Part shown: positions 8,092 through 17,238 of the stretch, in pieces
Layout of the letters: the number at the start of each line of letters is the position of its first letter
Numbering within the stretch: position 1 is the first letter of the stretch
The notes under the pieces: generated by a model
What the model saw: the letters and a program-made list of their open reading frames with translations, nothing else
Database searches by the model: none
Told to the model about the DNA's origin: nothing
Position numbers and translations under genes: made by a program
Source: Planctomycetota bacterium
GTDB lineage: Bacteria > Planctomycetota > Phycisphaerae > Phycisphaerales > UBA1924
Direction of reading: 5' to 3'
Length of the DNA: 64,000 bases
Assembly (NCBI GenBank): GCA_018242625.1
Contig: JAFEBO010000006.1
Coordinates: 547,406 to 611,405, forward strand

Positions 8092-9336
8092 TCAAGCGTC
8101 CGTCGCCAGCGCCACGAACATCTCGACGCCCGTCGCGATCGCGTCGTCGTTAAAGTCAAACTCGGGCTGGTGCAGCGTCGCCGGGCTTTGATCGCCCGCC
8201 TTGCGAAGCCCAAGCGTGAAAAAGACGCTCGGGACGCGCTGCGCGTAGTACGAAAAATCCTCGCCCCCCATGGTCGGCTCCGGCAGCATCTCGACCCGAC
8301 CCTCGCCCAGCGTCCGCCGTGCCGTCTCGAACCACCCGTCGGTCAGCGCCGGATCGTTGTACGTCACCGGATATCCCTCGTGCCACTGGATGTCCGCCTC
8401 GCACTGATGCGCCGCGGCGATCCCTCCCACGATCTCAAACAGCCGCTTCTTCGCAAGTTCCCGTGTGTGCTTCGCCAGCGTGCGGATCGTCCCCTGAAAA
8501 CTCGCCTCGCGCGGGATGATGTTCGTCGCCGAGCCGCCCTGGATGATCGTCACCGAACACACCACGTTGTCGAACGGGCTGGAGTTCCGCGCCACAAGCT
8601 GCTGCAGGCTCGAAACACAGTGCGCGAGGCACAGGATCGAATCCCTGGAGAAGTGCGGGTAGGCCGCGTGCGACTGTTCGCCGCGGATCGTGACGGTGAA
8701 TTCGTCCGTCGCCGCGAGCAGCGGCCCCGGACGCGTTCCGACGGCGTTGAGCGTCTGCATGGGCCAGCCGTGCAGTCCGTACATGCGCTCGATGCGCGGG
8801 CCGAGCACCGACCCATCCAGCACGCCCTCGTTGCATAGCACGTTCGCCCCGCCGCCGGATTCTTCCGCCGGCTGAAAGACAAAGTGCACGCCCCGCGCAC
8901 GCACGGGCAGCCGGCTCAGCACCCGCGCCGCGCCCAGCAGCATGGTCACGTGCCCGTCGTGCCCGCAGGCGTGCATCACGCCCGGTGTCGTGCTCGCGTA
9001 CGGCTTGCCCGTTTTCTCGGCGATCGGCAACGCATCCATGTCCGCCCGCAGGCCGATCGAGGGCGAGTGCTCCGCCCCCCCCTTCGTCGGAGGCAGAAAC
9101 GCCAGAACTCCGGTCCCCTTCGCCAGCCCCGCTTTGAATCGCAGACCCGCCGGCTCCAGCTTCGCCAGTTCCTTCTGGATCACCGCGCTCGTTCGCGTCT
9201 CCTGGAAGAACAGCTCTGGATGCGCGTGCAGATCGCGCCGGATCGCAATAAGTGACGGCACTTCCGCCGCGATCAGCGATCGCACATTGTCCCGCATCGA
9301 GGCAGAATTGTCCGGTCTGGCAACGGCCGTTGACAT
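8092..9336 (-). CDS. M20D-type amidohydrolase (amino-acid N-acyl hydrolase)
   Basis: 414 residues from ATG 9336. IRRDLHAHPEL, GLRADMDALPI, MHACGHDGH and FQPAEESGGGA are the metal-binding and catalytic blocks of the M20D group (hippurate hydrolase, IAA-amino-acid hydrolase, N-acetyl-diaminopimelate deacetylase). MGGEDFSYYAQRVP near the end is the conserved C-terminal block. It should remove an acyl group from an N-acyl amino acid with two metal ions; which one cannot be told. A TTG at 9342 could extend it by two codons, but TACCCT 6 bases before the ATG favours 9336. Confidence 0.87.
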   Translation of the reverse strand: MSTAVARPDNSASMRDNVRSLIAAEVPSLIAIRRDLHAHPELFFQETRTSAVIQKELAKLEPAGLRFKAGLAKGTGVLAFLPPTKGGAEHSPSIGLRADMDALPIAEKTGKPYASTTPGVMHACGHDGHVTMLLGAARVLSRLPVRARGVHFVFQPAEESGGGANVLCNEGVLDGSVLGPRIERMYGLHGWPMQTLNAVGTRPGPLLAATDEFTVTIRGEQSHAAYPHFSRDSILCLAHCVSSLQQLVARNSSPFDNVVCSVTIIQGGSATNIIPREASFQGTIRTLAKHTRELAKKRLFEIVGGIAAAHQCEADIQWHEGYPVTYNDPALTDGWFETARRTLGEGRVEMLPEPTMGGEDFSYYAQRVPSVFFTLGLRKAGDQSPATLHQPEFDFNDDAIATGVEMFVALATDA

Positions 9337-9342
9337 GCTCAA

Positions 9343-9348
9343 AGGGTA
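9343..9348 (-). promoter_or_regulatory. -10 element placed for leaderless transcription
   Basis: On the minus strand TACCCT lies 6 bases before the ATG at 9336, with no Shine-Dalgarno sequence. No good -35 box is visible. Confidence 0.35.
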
Positions 9349-9387
9349 GGAACCGGCGAGCCCAGTTCCGCCCCGCGCCCGACAGCG

Positions 9388-10440
9388 CTAGTGCCCGCCG
9401 TGCGATGGGGGCTTCTTGGCTTCGCCGTGGCCCCCGCCCTCTCCCTTGGCGTCTTTCTCGCCGGGTTTCTTCCCCGCCAGCTTCGCAGCCATGACGTCCG
9501 ACAGGGCGTACGTCGGCTTCTTTTTGATGAGCGGCAAAGCGCCCGTAATCGGCGATTCATCGGGGGCCGCAGCGCCATGGGCATCCGCGTGCTCTGTCTC
9601 GCCCGGTTTGCTCGCCTCGGGCTTGCCTTCCCCGTGTCCTTCCCCCGTTGCTTCTGCGTGCGTGCCGTGCGCCTCGTGCTCGTGACCGGCCACAACAAGG
9701 CCTGCGGGCGAGTGATCCGCCACGATCGCCTCCGGGCGCTGGAACCAGACGTGATACGCCCAGACCACACCCGCCAGGAACACGCTGTTGACCCCCAGCC
9801 ACCCGACCGTATCTCGCACCAGCCTTGGCTTGCCCGCCAGCGGGCGCGACAGGGCCCGCACAAGACCGCTCGGCTCCCGGGTTTTCACAACAACCGGAGC
9901 CGGCGCCGCAGCAGGCTTGGCCGGTTCGGAATCAGCAGCGACAGGTGCGGGCGGCGGATCTTTCTTCTCCGGGGCCGCCGCGGCCGGCGCGGGAGTCGGC
10001 GCTTGCTGAACTGCGGGCGCCGGCGCCGCAGGGGCGGGCGTCGCAGCAGACGCTGGAGCGGGCGCAGGAGCTTTGGCCTCCGCGGGCTTTGTGCCCATCC
10101 CCTGCGTGAGTCTCGCAAGCTGTTCGTCCAGCGCCTCGATACTCGCCGGCACTGTCTCCAGGTGCGTCGCAGGGGCGGCCGCTTCCTCTTTTGCCGGAGC
10201 GGGCGTGGCTTCCGCAGCGGGCTCAGACGCCTGCACAAACTGATCCACCAGCGATTCGACCTGCTGCTCGATCGTGGCGACGGTTTCTTCGGCGGCGCGG
10301 GCCGCATCCACCGGGGGGGCCGCGGCCGCCTGATCGGGCACCGTCATCTCTGCGAGCAGTGCATCAAGCTGCGCATCCAGGCCCGATGAGCCTGTTGGCG
10401 CAGTGTGCGTGGCGGGCGAATTGGTGCCTTCGGCTGACAT
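9388..10440 (-). CDS. Ala/Pro-rich single-pass membrane protein with His-rich tail
   Basis: 350 residues, not recognised as a known family. The first 180 residues are low-complexity Ala/Pro/Glu with two helical stretches (MTVPDQAAAA region and ATIEQQVESLVDQFVQ). One hydrophobic segment (DTVGWLGVNSVFLAGVVWAYHVW, around residues 205-227) should cross the membrane. The remaining 120 residues are Gly/Glu/Lys-rich and contain about a dozen histidines, for example GHEHEAHGTH and HGEAKKPPSHGGH. A metal-buffering or anchoring role is possible but unproven. It is divergent from rsmE, separated by 145 bases. Confidence 0.6.
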   Translation of the reverse strand: MSAEGTNSPATHTAPTGSSGLDAQLDALLAEMTVPDQAAAAPPVDAARAAEETVATIEQQVESLVDQFVQASEPAAEATPAPAKEEAAAPATHLETVPASIEALDEQLARLTQGMGTKPAEAKAPAPAPASAATPAPAAPAPAVQQAPTPAPAAAAPEKKDPPPAPVAADSEPAKPAAAPAPVVVKTREPSGLVRALSRPLAGKPRLVRDTVGWLGVNSVFLAGVVWAYHVWFQRPEAIVADHSPAGLVVAGHEHEAHGTHAEATGEGHGEGKPEASKPGETEHADAHGAAAPDESPITGALPLIKKKPTYALSDVMAAKLAGKKPGEKDAKGEGGGHGEAKKPPSHGGH

Positions 10441-10573
10441 AGCTGAATAGGACTGAATCGGCGGTCTCGGAGGGGCTCTCCAGTCAACCGGACTCTATAG
10501 GACCTAAACGCCGTTTGCAGCCCCCGCCAGGGCCTCTTTTCAAAGGCTCTCGGACGTTGGTTGCCGGATCCGC

Positions 10574-10579
10574 TACGCT
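10574..10579 (+). promoter_or_regulatory. -10 element placed for leaderless transcription
   Basis: TACGCT ends 6 bases before GTG 10586, and no Shine-Dalgarno sequence precedes the start. The same box and spacing recur at other genes in this window. Confidence 0.4.
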
Positions 10580-10585
10580 CGCGCC

Positions 10586-11338
10586 GTGCCTCATCACCGG
10601 GTCATTCTCGAAGGACTGCATGCCGCCCCGGTCGGGACCCGCCTCTGTGTCGAGGGTGAAGAAGCTCACCACGCCATCCGCGTAAAAAGGCTGGAAGCGG
10701 GCGACGTCGTCGAAGTGCTCAACGGGCGGGGCCTTCGCGTCTCAGGCAAGATCGCCGCCACACACAAACTAGGCAAGCACGGCTGGCAGATGGAGATCGA
10801 CGCCACCCGGTCCGAAACCGAGCCGCGCGACGAGCGTCTCGAGGTCTTCGCCGCGGCCGCGAAAGGCGAGCGCCTCGAGGAAATGGTCGAAAGCCTTTCC
10901 CAGATCGGCGTCAGTCTCTTCCGCCCGCTTCTGACCGAACGCACCGTCGTCGATCCGCGCGAGGGCAAACTCGCGCGGCTCAGCCGCATCGCGTTGGAAA
11001 GCATCAAGCAGTGCGGCAGGTCCTGGCCCATCCAGATCGGCGAGGCCATCACGCTCAGAGAAGCTCTCCGCTCGCAAAGTGGTGTCACCATCTGCGCCGC
11101 CGATGCTTCCGGCGGCTCCCCCTCCCTTAAGAACACGCCCGAACGAGTGGTGCTGCTTGTCGGCCCCGAAGGCGGATGGTCACCGGCAGAATTCAAAGTT
11201 CTCACGGACGCCGGCGTAACACTCCAGAACTTCGGGCCGCACATCATGCGTGTGGAGACCGCGGCGGTCGTCGGTGCCGGAATCCTCTCGACCCTATTGC
11301 GGCCGGGAGTACACTCGCCACATCAGGCAAAGTCTTAG
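10586..11338 (+). CDS. rsmE: 16S rRNA (uracil-1498-N3)-methyltransferase RsmE
   Basis: 250 residues from GTG 10586. The N-terminal PUA-like part contains EEAHHAIRVKRLEAGD, the usual start of RsmE. The C-terminal SPOUT domain has LLVGPEGGWSPAEF (near residue 193), the SAM-binding trefoil-knot motif, and ends with RVETAAVVGAGIL, the other knot strand. Together these identify RsmE, which methylates N3 of U1498 in the 30S subunit. The stop is followed 14 bases later by the start of a secreted toroid protein, so the two could share a transcript. Confidence 0.92.
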   Translation: MPHHRVILEGLHAAPVGTRLCVEGEEAHHAIRVKRLEAGDVVEVLNGRGLRVSGKIAATHKLGKHGWQMEIDATRSETEPRDERLEVFAAAAKGERLEEMVESLSQIGVSLFRPLLTERTVVDPREGKLARLSRIALESIKQCGRSWPIQIGEAITLREALRSQSGVTICAADASGGSPSLKNTPERVVLLVGPEGGWSPAEFKVLTDAGVTLQNFGPHIMRVETAAVVGAGILSTLLRPGVHSPHQAKS

Positions 11339-11352
11339 ATGAAGGAGGGCTC

Positions 11353-12588
11353 ATGATCGGTCGCGTCGTTTGGATGAGCGTGCTGCTGGTTGCAGGGTCG
11401 CCCGTCGGGCTCGTGGCCGCCGCCCCCGGCACAACGGCCCCCGAGCGCGCGCTCTCGCCCGAAGCGCAGGAACTCGGCCGAAAGATGGCCGCCAAGGCGG
11501 CGGCGTATCTCAAATCCAAACAGGACAAGGCCACCGGCGGCTGGTCGATCCCCGAAAAAGGTCCCTCCTACCCGGCCATGACCGCGCTCGCCGTGAGCGG
11601 CCTGCTCGTCGAGCCCGGCGCCAAGATCGAAGACGAAGCAATCGCACGCGGCGTCGCCTTCGTGCTGAGCAAGCAGAACAAAGACGGAGGTATCTACGAC
11701 CAGATCCTCCCCAGCTACAACACCGCGATCTGCCTCTGCATGCTCAGCCGCATCGACACCCCTCAGGCCAAGGCAGCCATCAAGCCCGCGCAGGACTTCC
11801 TGAAAGGGCTCCAGTTCGGTGAAGGCGCCCACCCCGGCGTGCACAAGGAAAGCCCCGACGTCGTGGGCAAGGACAACCCCTTCTACGGCGGCATCGGATA
11901 CGGCAGCAAAGGCAGGCCCGACGTTTCCAACCTCTCCTGGATGCTCCAGGCCCTGCACGACAGCGGCGTGCCCGGCGATGACGAAGCCTTCCGGCGCGCG
12001 CTCGTCTTCCTGCAGCGCACGCAGATGGTCGAGGAATTCAACGGCATGAAGATCAACGACCAGCCCTACGCCAAGGGGTCCAAGCAGGGTGGCTTCATCT
12101 ATTCCGCCGGCGCAGGCAGGGAAAAGGCCGGGCAGGGCGAGACCAACGGCGGCGAGATCGAAGAAACCATGGACGACGGCACCAAGGTGAGCCGGCTCAG
12201 GGCCTACGGCAGCATGACCTACGCCGGCTTCAAGAGCTACCTCTACGCGGACCTCAAGCACGACGATCCGCGCGTCCTCGCCGCACTCGGCTGGATCAAG
12301 GACAACTACACGCTCACCGAAAACCCCGGCGTCGGACTCAACGGCTATTACTACTACCTCGTCATGTTTTCCAAAGCCATGAATGCGTACGGGCAGCCGG
12401 TCCTCCAGGTGCAGGAAGAAACCGGGCGCATGCGCAAGGCCGACTGGCGTGAAGACCTGATCAAGGCCATGGCAAAGCATCAGAAGCCCGACGGCAGCTT
12501 CGAAGTGCTCGATAGCCGCTGGATGGAAAACAACGAAGTGCTGATCACGGCGTACTGCCTGAACGCTTTGGGCGAAGCGCTCAAGTAA
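11353..12588 (+). CDS. secreted prenyltransferase/squalene-cyclase-like alpha-toroid protein
   Basis: 411 residues from ATG 11353 with a strong GGAGGG site before it. A signal peptide (VWMSVLLVAGSPVGLVAAA) precedes repeats in which helices are separated by Gly-rich turns such as ATGGWSIPEKGPSYPAMTALA and KDGGIYDQILPSYNTA. This is the pattern of the prenyltransferase/squalene oxidase repeat fold. The DxDD proton-donor motif of true squalene-hopene cyclases is not seen, so a non-enzymatic or different periplasmic role is more likely. Proteins of this kind are frequent in planctomycetes. Confidence 0.78.
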   Translation: MIGRVVWMSVLLVAGSPVGLVAAAPGTTAPERALSPEAQELGRKMAAKAAAYLKSKQDKATGGWSIPEKGPSYPAMTALAVSGLLVEPGAKIEDEAIARGVAFVLSKQNKDGGIYDQILPSYNTAICLCMLSRIDTPQAKAAIKPAQDFLKGLQFGEGAHPGVHKESPDVVGKDNPFYGGIGYGSKGRPDVSNLSWMLQALHDSGVPGDDEAFRRALVFLQRTQMVEEFNGMKINDQPYAKGSKQGGFIYSAGAGREKAGQGETNGGEIEETMDDGTKVSRLRAYGSMTYAGFKSYLYADLKHDDPRVLAALGWIKDNYTLTENPGVGLNGYYYYLVMFSKAMNAYGQPVLQVQEETGRMRKADWREDLIKAMAKHQKPDGSFEVLDSRWMENNEVLITAYCLNALGEALK

Positions 12589-12597
12589 TCCCGGGTT

Positions 12598-13935
12598 CTA
12601 CGCCCGCCGCCGAACGGCCAGCATCGTCTGGTCGTCGCTGGGCTTGGCGTGCCCGATGTGCGCCTTGAGCGCCGCGTTCACCGCGTCGAGCGCGCCCTGC
12701 GCTCCCTGCGGAGCGTGCAGGAGCGCGTCGCGGATCCGTTCGACGCCAAAGAGCTGGTGATCCATCGTCATCCCCTCGCTCACCCCGTCGGTGTAGAGAA
12801 GCAGCGTGTCCTCGGGAGCGAGAAGAGTTTCGATTGTCTCGGAACCGACCTTGTCCAGAATGCCGAGCGGCGGCCCGCCCTCGATCATGACTTCCGCGAC
12901 CGTTCCGCCGCGCCGCAGCATCGGGTGCGGGTGCCCCGCACCAGACAGCCGCATCGTGGCGTTCCGCGGGTCGTAGACGCCCGCCAGCGCCGTCACGAAC
13001 GAATTGCCGATCCGCCTCGAGAAAAGCCGCCGGTTGATCTCCTCCAGCAGCTCCGCAGGTTCGGGCAGAAAGGTCAATTGCGCGACGATGGCGTGGAGCA
13101 TGGCGACCACAACCGCCGCCGAAGGGCCGTGCCCCGAGGCGTCCGCGATGAGAAAGCCGTACCGGCCCGAACCCGCGGGGTCCGCAAAGACGTCGTAGTA
13201 ATCCCCGCCCGCACGGTCGAATGTCGCGTATGAGGCGGCGAGTTCAATCCCCGGAATCTGGGGGAACTGCTGGGGCAACAGGCTCCGCTGGATCTCGGCG
13301 ATCTGGTCGATCTCGTTCTGGATGTACGAAGTCGCCTCTCTCAGCCTTCGCGCAATATTGAGGTTGCGGATCACAACCCCGACAAGATTCGCCTGCAGAA
13401 CCAGGGTCTCGAGCTGTTCGAGCGACCAGCGATTCTCGGCCATATCCATCAGGATCAGCCAGTCGGCCGGCTGAGATTTTTCCGGGAGCGGCGTCGCAAC
13501 CAGCGACCGAAGCCCGCGCGTCCATTCCCCGAGCACCGGGTCGGCCCCGCCCTCAAGACGCGCCATCCGCGGATGTTCATGCTCGACAACCAGCGAGATC
13601 AGCCCGCCCGTGCGAACAGGCAGCGTTGCCACCTGAGCGTCATGATGGGCAGGTTCCACCAGTTCCGCGCCCTCAAGGGTTCGCCAACGCGTGATCCGGA
13701 ACGAGCCCGGAGGGCAGTCACGCGTCCGCACCATCACCATGCACGACCTGCCCCGGATCTTCCCCATTGCCTCCGCAAACTCGTTGATGATTCCCGAGTC
13801 CTGCGTCTGATCAAAGAGCTTGTGGGTCAGCTTGAGCAGAAGCGGAATGCGCTCATTTCCCGAGAGATCCGCCAGCGAAACCGAGGGGATCGCGCCAGGC
13901 AGGAAAACGGGATCTGGAAATGATCGCTGGGGCAT
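12598..13935 (-). CDS. PP2C-type SpoIIE phosphatase with GAF-like sensor
   Basis: 445 residues from ATG 13935 (a TTG at 13941 is also in frame). Residues of about 30-200 form a GAF-like region, then a short helical linker (EATSYIQNEIDQIAEIQRSLLPQ, split by the domain boundary) leads into the SpoIIE/RsbU phosphatase: FDRAGGDYYDVF, LIADASGHGPSAA, LLLYTDGVSEG and PSDDQTMLAVRR hold the metal-binding aspartates. Relatives dephosphorylate anti-anti-sigma factors or other Ser/Thr-phosphoproteins. No STAS or kinase partner is adjacent. It is divergent from the M32 peptidase gene. Confidence 0.87.
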   Translation of the reverse strand: MPQRSFPDPVFLPGAIPSVSLADLSGNERIPLLLKLTHKLFDQTQDSGIINEFAEAMGKIRGRSCMVMVRTRDCPPGSFRITRWRTLEGAELVEPAHHDAQVATLPVRTGGLISLVVEHEHPRMARLEGGADPVLGEWTRGLRSLVATPLPEKSQPADWLILMDMAENRWSLEQLETLVLQANLVGVVIRNLNIARRLREATSYIQNEIDQIAEIQRSLLPQQFPQIPGIELAASYATFDRAGGDYYDVFADPAGSGRYGFLIADASGHGPSAAVVVAMLHAIVAQLTFLPEPAELLEEINRRLFSRRIGNSFVTALAGVYDPRNATMRLSGAGHPHPMLRRGGTVAEVMIEGGPPLGILDKVGSETIETLLAPEDTLLLYTDGVSEGMTMDHQLFGVERIRDALLHAPQGAQGALDAVNAALKAHIGHAKPSDDQTMLAVRRRA

Positions 13936-14050
13936 GCGCAATCAGCCTGCGGCGGCGGGGCCAAAGGGGGGTGTTTTCGGGCGTAAACTCTGCGACTGTA
14001 TTCGAGCGCCGGTGGCGCCCCGGATTCCCGGTGAAAATGAAGGAATTTCA

Positions 14051-15577
14051 ATGACCTCAAGCCCCTACAAGGAACTCTGCTCTCTCGCCCGCCGCTCGAC
14101 CGCCCTCGGCTCCATCGGCCAGCTCCTGAACTGGGACCAGGAGACCTACATGCCCCCCGCGGCCGGCGCGTTCCGCGCCGAGCAGTCGTCGCTGATCGCC
14201 GAACTGCACCACAAGCACTCGACGGATAAGCGTGTGGGCGATCTGATCGCGGCGTGCGAGCAGGATCGGTCGCTGCTGGCCAACGCGGCGGTTGCCGCCA
14301 ACATCCGGGAGTTCCGGCGGGATTACGACCGCCTGACGAAGCTCCCGGCGTCGCTCGTGGCGGAGCTGGCGAAGGTGGGCAGCCAGGCGCAGGAGGTGTG
14401 GAAAGAAGCGCGGCAGAAGAACGATTTCAACATGTTCGCGCCGTGGCTGGAGAAGATGTTCGAGCTTTCGCGGCAGAAGGCGGACTGTTACGGCGTGGGG
14501 CCGGGGGGGGAGCGGTATGACTCGCTTCTGGATGAGTACGAGCCGGGGATGACGGGGCGCCAGATCGAGGCGATTTTTACGCCGCTGCGGACCCGGCTGG
14601 CCGCGCTCGTGCAGCGGGTTGCGCAGGTCGGGCGTCACCCGGACACTTCGATGCTCAAGAGACCGGTGCCGGCGGACAAGCAGCACGCGTTCGGGCTGAT
14701 GGTTCTTCGCGCGATGAAGTTTGATCTGGAGGCGGGGCGGCTGGACGTGACGACGCACCCGTTCTGCTCCGGCTTGGCGCCCGGCGATACGCGACTCACC
14801 ACGCGTTACCGCGATGAATCGTTCACCGATGCGCTGTACGGGACGATGCACGAGGCCGGGCACGGCCTGTACGAGCAGGGGCTGCCCAAGGCGGGGAATG
14901 AGGAGAGTCTGTACGGGCAGCCGCTGTCCGAGTCGATTTCGCTGGGAATTCACGAGAGCCAGAGCCGGATGTGGGAGAATCTGGTTGGTCGCAGCCGCGA
15001 GTTCTGGATGTGGGCGCTCCCGCTGGCGAAGAAGGAGTACGGGGCGGCGCTCGACGGTGTGGACCTTGAGACGATCTACAAGGCGGTGAACACGGTGAAG
15101 CCGAGCCTGATCCGCGTCGAGGCGGATGAGGGCACTTACAACATGCACGTGATGGTGCGCTTCGAGATGGAGCGGGCGCTGCTTTCGGGCGCGATGAAGG
15201 TGAGAGATGTGCCCGGTGAGTGGAACCGGCGTTACAAGGACTACCTGGGCGTGGACGTGCCCGATGATCGGCGCGGGTGCATGCAGGATGTGCACTGGTC
15301 GTTCGGGCTCATCGGTTACTTCCCGACGTACACGCTGGGGAACCTCTACGCGGCGCAGTTCTGGGAGACGATTCTCGGCGAGATCAGCGATCTGCCGGGG
15401 CAGATCTCGCGGGGCGAGTTTGGTGCTCTGCGCGAGTGGCTGCGGGTCAAGATTCACCAGCACGGCAAGCACTACCGCGCGGATGAACTCTGCCAGCGGA
15501 TCACCGGCAAGCCGCTCAGCGCGGATGCGCTCTTGCGGTATCTCGAGGGCAAAGTGAAGGCTGTTTACGGGGTGTAA
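14051..15577 (+). CDS. M32 family carboxypeptidase (carboxypeptidase Taq)
   Basis: 508 residues from ATG 14051, preceded by AAGGA. SIGQLLNWDQETYMPP is the start of the M32 fold. MHEAGHGLYEQGLP near residue 265 is the HEXXH zinc site, followed by ESQSRMWENLVGRS with the third ligand Glu, and HWSFGLIGYFPTYTLGN is the family's substrate-cleft motif. The enzyme removes C-terminal residues from peptides in the cytoplasm. Codon choice shifts to more G-ending codons (gcg, gtg) compared with the gene upstream, but the product is of normal family length (about 500). Confidence 0.92.
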   Translation: MTSSPYKELCSLARRSTALGSIGQLLNWDQETYMPPAAGAFRAEQSSLIAELHHKHSTDKRVGDLIAACEQDRSLLANAAVAANIREFRRDYDRLTKLPASLVAELAKVGSQAQEVWKEARQKNDFNMFAPWLEKMFELSRQKADCYGVGPGGERYDSLLDEYEPGMTGRQIEAIFTPLRTRLAALVQRVAQVGRHPDTSMLKRPVPADKQHAFGLMVLRAMKFDLEAGRLDVTTHPFCSGLAPGDTRLTTRYRDESFTDALYGTMHEAGHGLYEQGLPKAGNEESLYGQPLSESISLGIHESQSRMWENLVGRSREFWMWALPLAKKEYGAALDGVDLETIYKAVNTVKPSLIRVEADEGTYNMHVMVRFEMERALLSGAMKVRDVPGEWNRRYKDYLGVDVPDDRRGCMQDVHWSFGLIGYFPTYTLGNLYAAQFWETILGEISDLPGQISRGEFGALREWLRVKIHQHGKHYRADELCQRITGKPLSADALLRYLEGKVKAVYGV

Positions 15578-15663
15578 AGGTTCTCGCGATTATTCGGCGA
15601 TTTTGCTGAACCTCGTTCCGGCGAGCGGCGCTGAAGTTCCGCACACAAACCGGAGCCGCGCCT

Positions 15664-16605
15664 ATGACACGCAAGCTGTTGCCCTTGTTCGTGATCGCTC
15701 TGTCTCTGCAGGCTTGTACGACTTCTCAGATGGTCGCTACGAAGCCCGAGCCCGCGAAGTCTTCTGTCGTGATCGAGCCGGAGGAGCTTGCCCGCTCGCT
15801 CGCTTCGTCGCAGGCGCCCTCGCGGGCCGGATCGAAGCTCGAGTCCAGGCCGATCCTGCTCGATGCGCGGAAGCTGGAGGATTACGGGCCGGCCCACGCG
15901 GCGGGGGCGCAGCGCGTCGACATGAGCGACTGGACGAGGGCGAGCCGTGAAGGCGACGGCCCGAAGCAGGGGCTCCGCAATGTCGACGCCTGGTCGGTGC
16001 GGATCGGTGCGCTGGGTATCGATGAAGATTCGACCGTGATCGTCTACGACGAGGGAGGCATGACAAGTGCGGCCCGGGCGTGGTTTATTCTCCGCGAGTG
16101 CGGGGTGCGCGATGTGCGTGTTGTAAACGGCGGCTGGGCGCAGCTCTGCCCGGCGCTTGATCCGAGGCTCGTGCAGGCGGGGAGTCCGGGCGAGTTCGTT
16201 CCGACGCGGTTTGCCGCCAGAGAGCCGTCGGATGTCGTGACGCGAGAGGAACTCAAGCGGATATCCCTGGACCGCACGCGGGCGATCATCGATGTTCGGA
16301 CGGCGGATGAGTACAAAGCCGGCGAGGACAAGGGCCGGCGCTCCGGGCACGTGCCGGGTGCCGCCAGCGTGCCGCACAAGCAGATGATCGCCGAGAGCGG
16401 CAGGCTGCGCTCGCCCGAAGAGATCCGGGCGCTCTTTGCCGGCGGCGGCACTGAGCCAGACAGGCCCGCGGTCGTGTACTGCCAATCGGGCGGGCGTGCG
16501 GCGTTCGCTGCGCTCGCGGCCGAACACGCGGGCTTGCACGACGTGTCCGTCTATTACATGTCGATGGGCGAGTGGTCAGCAGACCCGAGTTGCCCGATGG
16601 AGTAG
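15664..16605 (+). CDS. tandem-rhodanese lipoprotein
   Basis: 313 residues. The N-terminus MTRKLLPLFVIALSLQAC ends in a lipobox, so the mature protein should be lipid-anchored outside the cytoplasm. Two rhodanese domains follow. The first has YDEGGMTSAARAW where the active-site loop should be and lacks the cysteine. The second has VYCQSGGRAAF near residue 271 with the catalytic Cys. This is the sulfurtransferase arrangement of one structural and one active domain (3-mercaptopyruvate or thiosulfate sulfurtransferase type). Its stop is 4 bases from the end of the convergent tspO gene. Confidence 0.85.
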   Translation: MTRKLLPLFVIALSLQACTTSQMVATKPEPAKSSVVIEPEELARSLASSQAPSRAGSKLESRPILLDARKLEDYGPAHAAGAQRVDMSDWTRASREGDGPKQGLRNVDAWSVRIGALGIDEDSTVIVYDEGGMTSAARAWFILRECGVRDVRVVNGGWAQLCPALDPRLVQAGSPGEFVPTRFAAREPSDVVTREELKRISLDRTRAIIDVRTADEYKAGEDKGRRSGHVPGAASVPHKQMIAESGRLRSPEEIRALFAGGGTEPDRPAVVYCQSGGRAAFAALAAEHAGLHDVSVYYMSMGEWSADPSCPME

Positions 16606-16608
16606 ACG

Positions 16609-17097
16609 CTATCGGTTGAGCTGCCAAAGTGTAAAGTTCAGCACCGACGCGAAGGAAACCCACGCAAGATACGGGACGAGCATTGCCGCGGCGGGCCTTG
16701 AAACCCGCCAGAAGGCGATGATGGTGGCGGCAACGGCGAGCCAGAGAACGAGTATCTCACCGAAGGCGGCGCCGAGCATGTGCATGCCGAAGAACAGGGG
16801 GGTCCAGATGGCATTGAGCAACCACTGGGCGACAAAGAGTGCCAGCGGCCGGCGCTGGACCGCCCATCCCCCGCGGCGCCAGACGAGCCATGCGGCGACG
16901 GCCATCATCGCGTAAAGCAGGGACCAGACGGGGCCGAAGACCCAGTTCGGCGGATTCCATGCGGGCTTGTTCAGTGAGGCGTACCAGCCGTCCACGGAAA
17001 CGAAGACCGCCGAAAGCGAGGCGGCGAAGCAGAGGATGAGCCAGCCGAGGAGGGCGAGGCCCTGTCGCGATGGTGAACCGCTCGGCGGCGTGCTCAT
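16609..17097 (-). CDS. tspO: TspO/MBR family protein
   Basis: 162 residues with five hydrophobic segments. WYASLNKPAWNPPNWVFGPVW is the hallmark loop of TspO, and the last two segments carry QWLLNAIWTPLFFG and FTLWQLNR. TspO proteins bind porphyrins and cholesterol-like ligands in the membrane and modulate stress or tetrapyrrole metabolism. TACGTT lies 5 bases before the ATG with no Shine-Dalgarno site, so the message may be leaderless. Confidence 0.93.
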   Translation of the reverse strand: MSTPPSGSPSRQGLALLGWLILCFAASLSAVFVSVDGWYASLNKPAWNPPNWVFGPVWSLLYAMMAVAAWLVWRRGGWAVQRRPLALFVAQWLLNAIWTPLFFGMHMLGAAFGEILVLWLAVAATIIAFWRVSRPAAAMLVPYLAWVSFASVLNFTLWQLNR

Positions 17098-17102
17098 GCG
17101 GA

Positions 17103-17108
17103 AACGTA
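17103..17108 (-). promoter_or_regulatory. -10 element placed for leaderless transcription
   Basis: On the minus strand TACGTT ends 5 bases before ATG 17097. The -35 region is GC-rich and unconvincing. Confidence 0.35.
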
Positions 17109-17189
17109 CGCGGCAGATGCGGGACGGGCGCCGGATGAAGAAAAGTTCGCCCGCGGCGGCGAAATCGGGATTTGTGGGAGGATGGGTGC

Positions 17190-17215
17190 AAAAAACCTGC
17201 GGGCGGGCCGCAGGT
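17190..17215 (-). terminator. intrinsic terminator after the aminotransferase gene
   Basis: On the minus strand the arms ACCTGCGG and CCGCAGGT (17215-17208 and 17202-17195) enclose a 5-base loop and are followed by a run of six T, one shared with the stem. It lies 23 bases after the stop of the class V aminotransferase gene. Confidence 0.75.
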
Positions 17216-17238
17216 CTTTGTTCGCGCTTGGGAGATTT

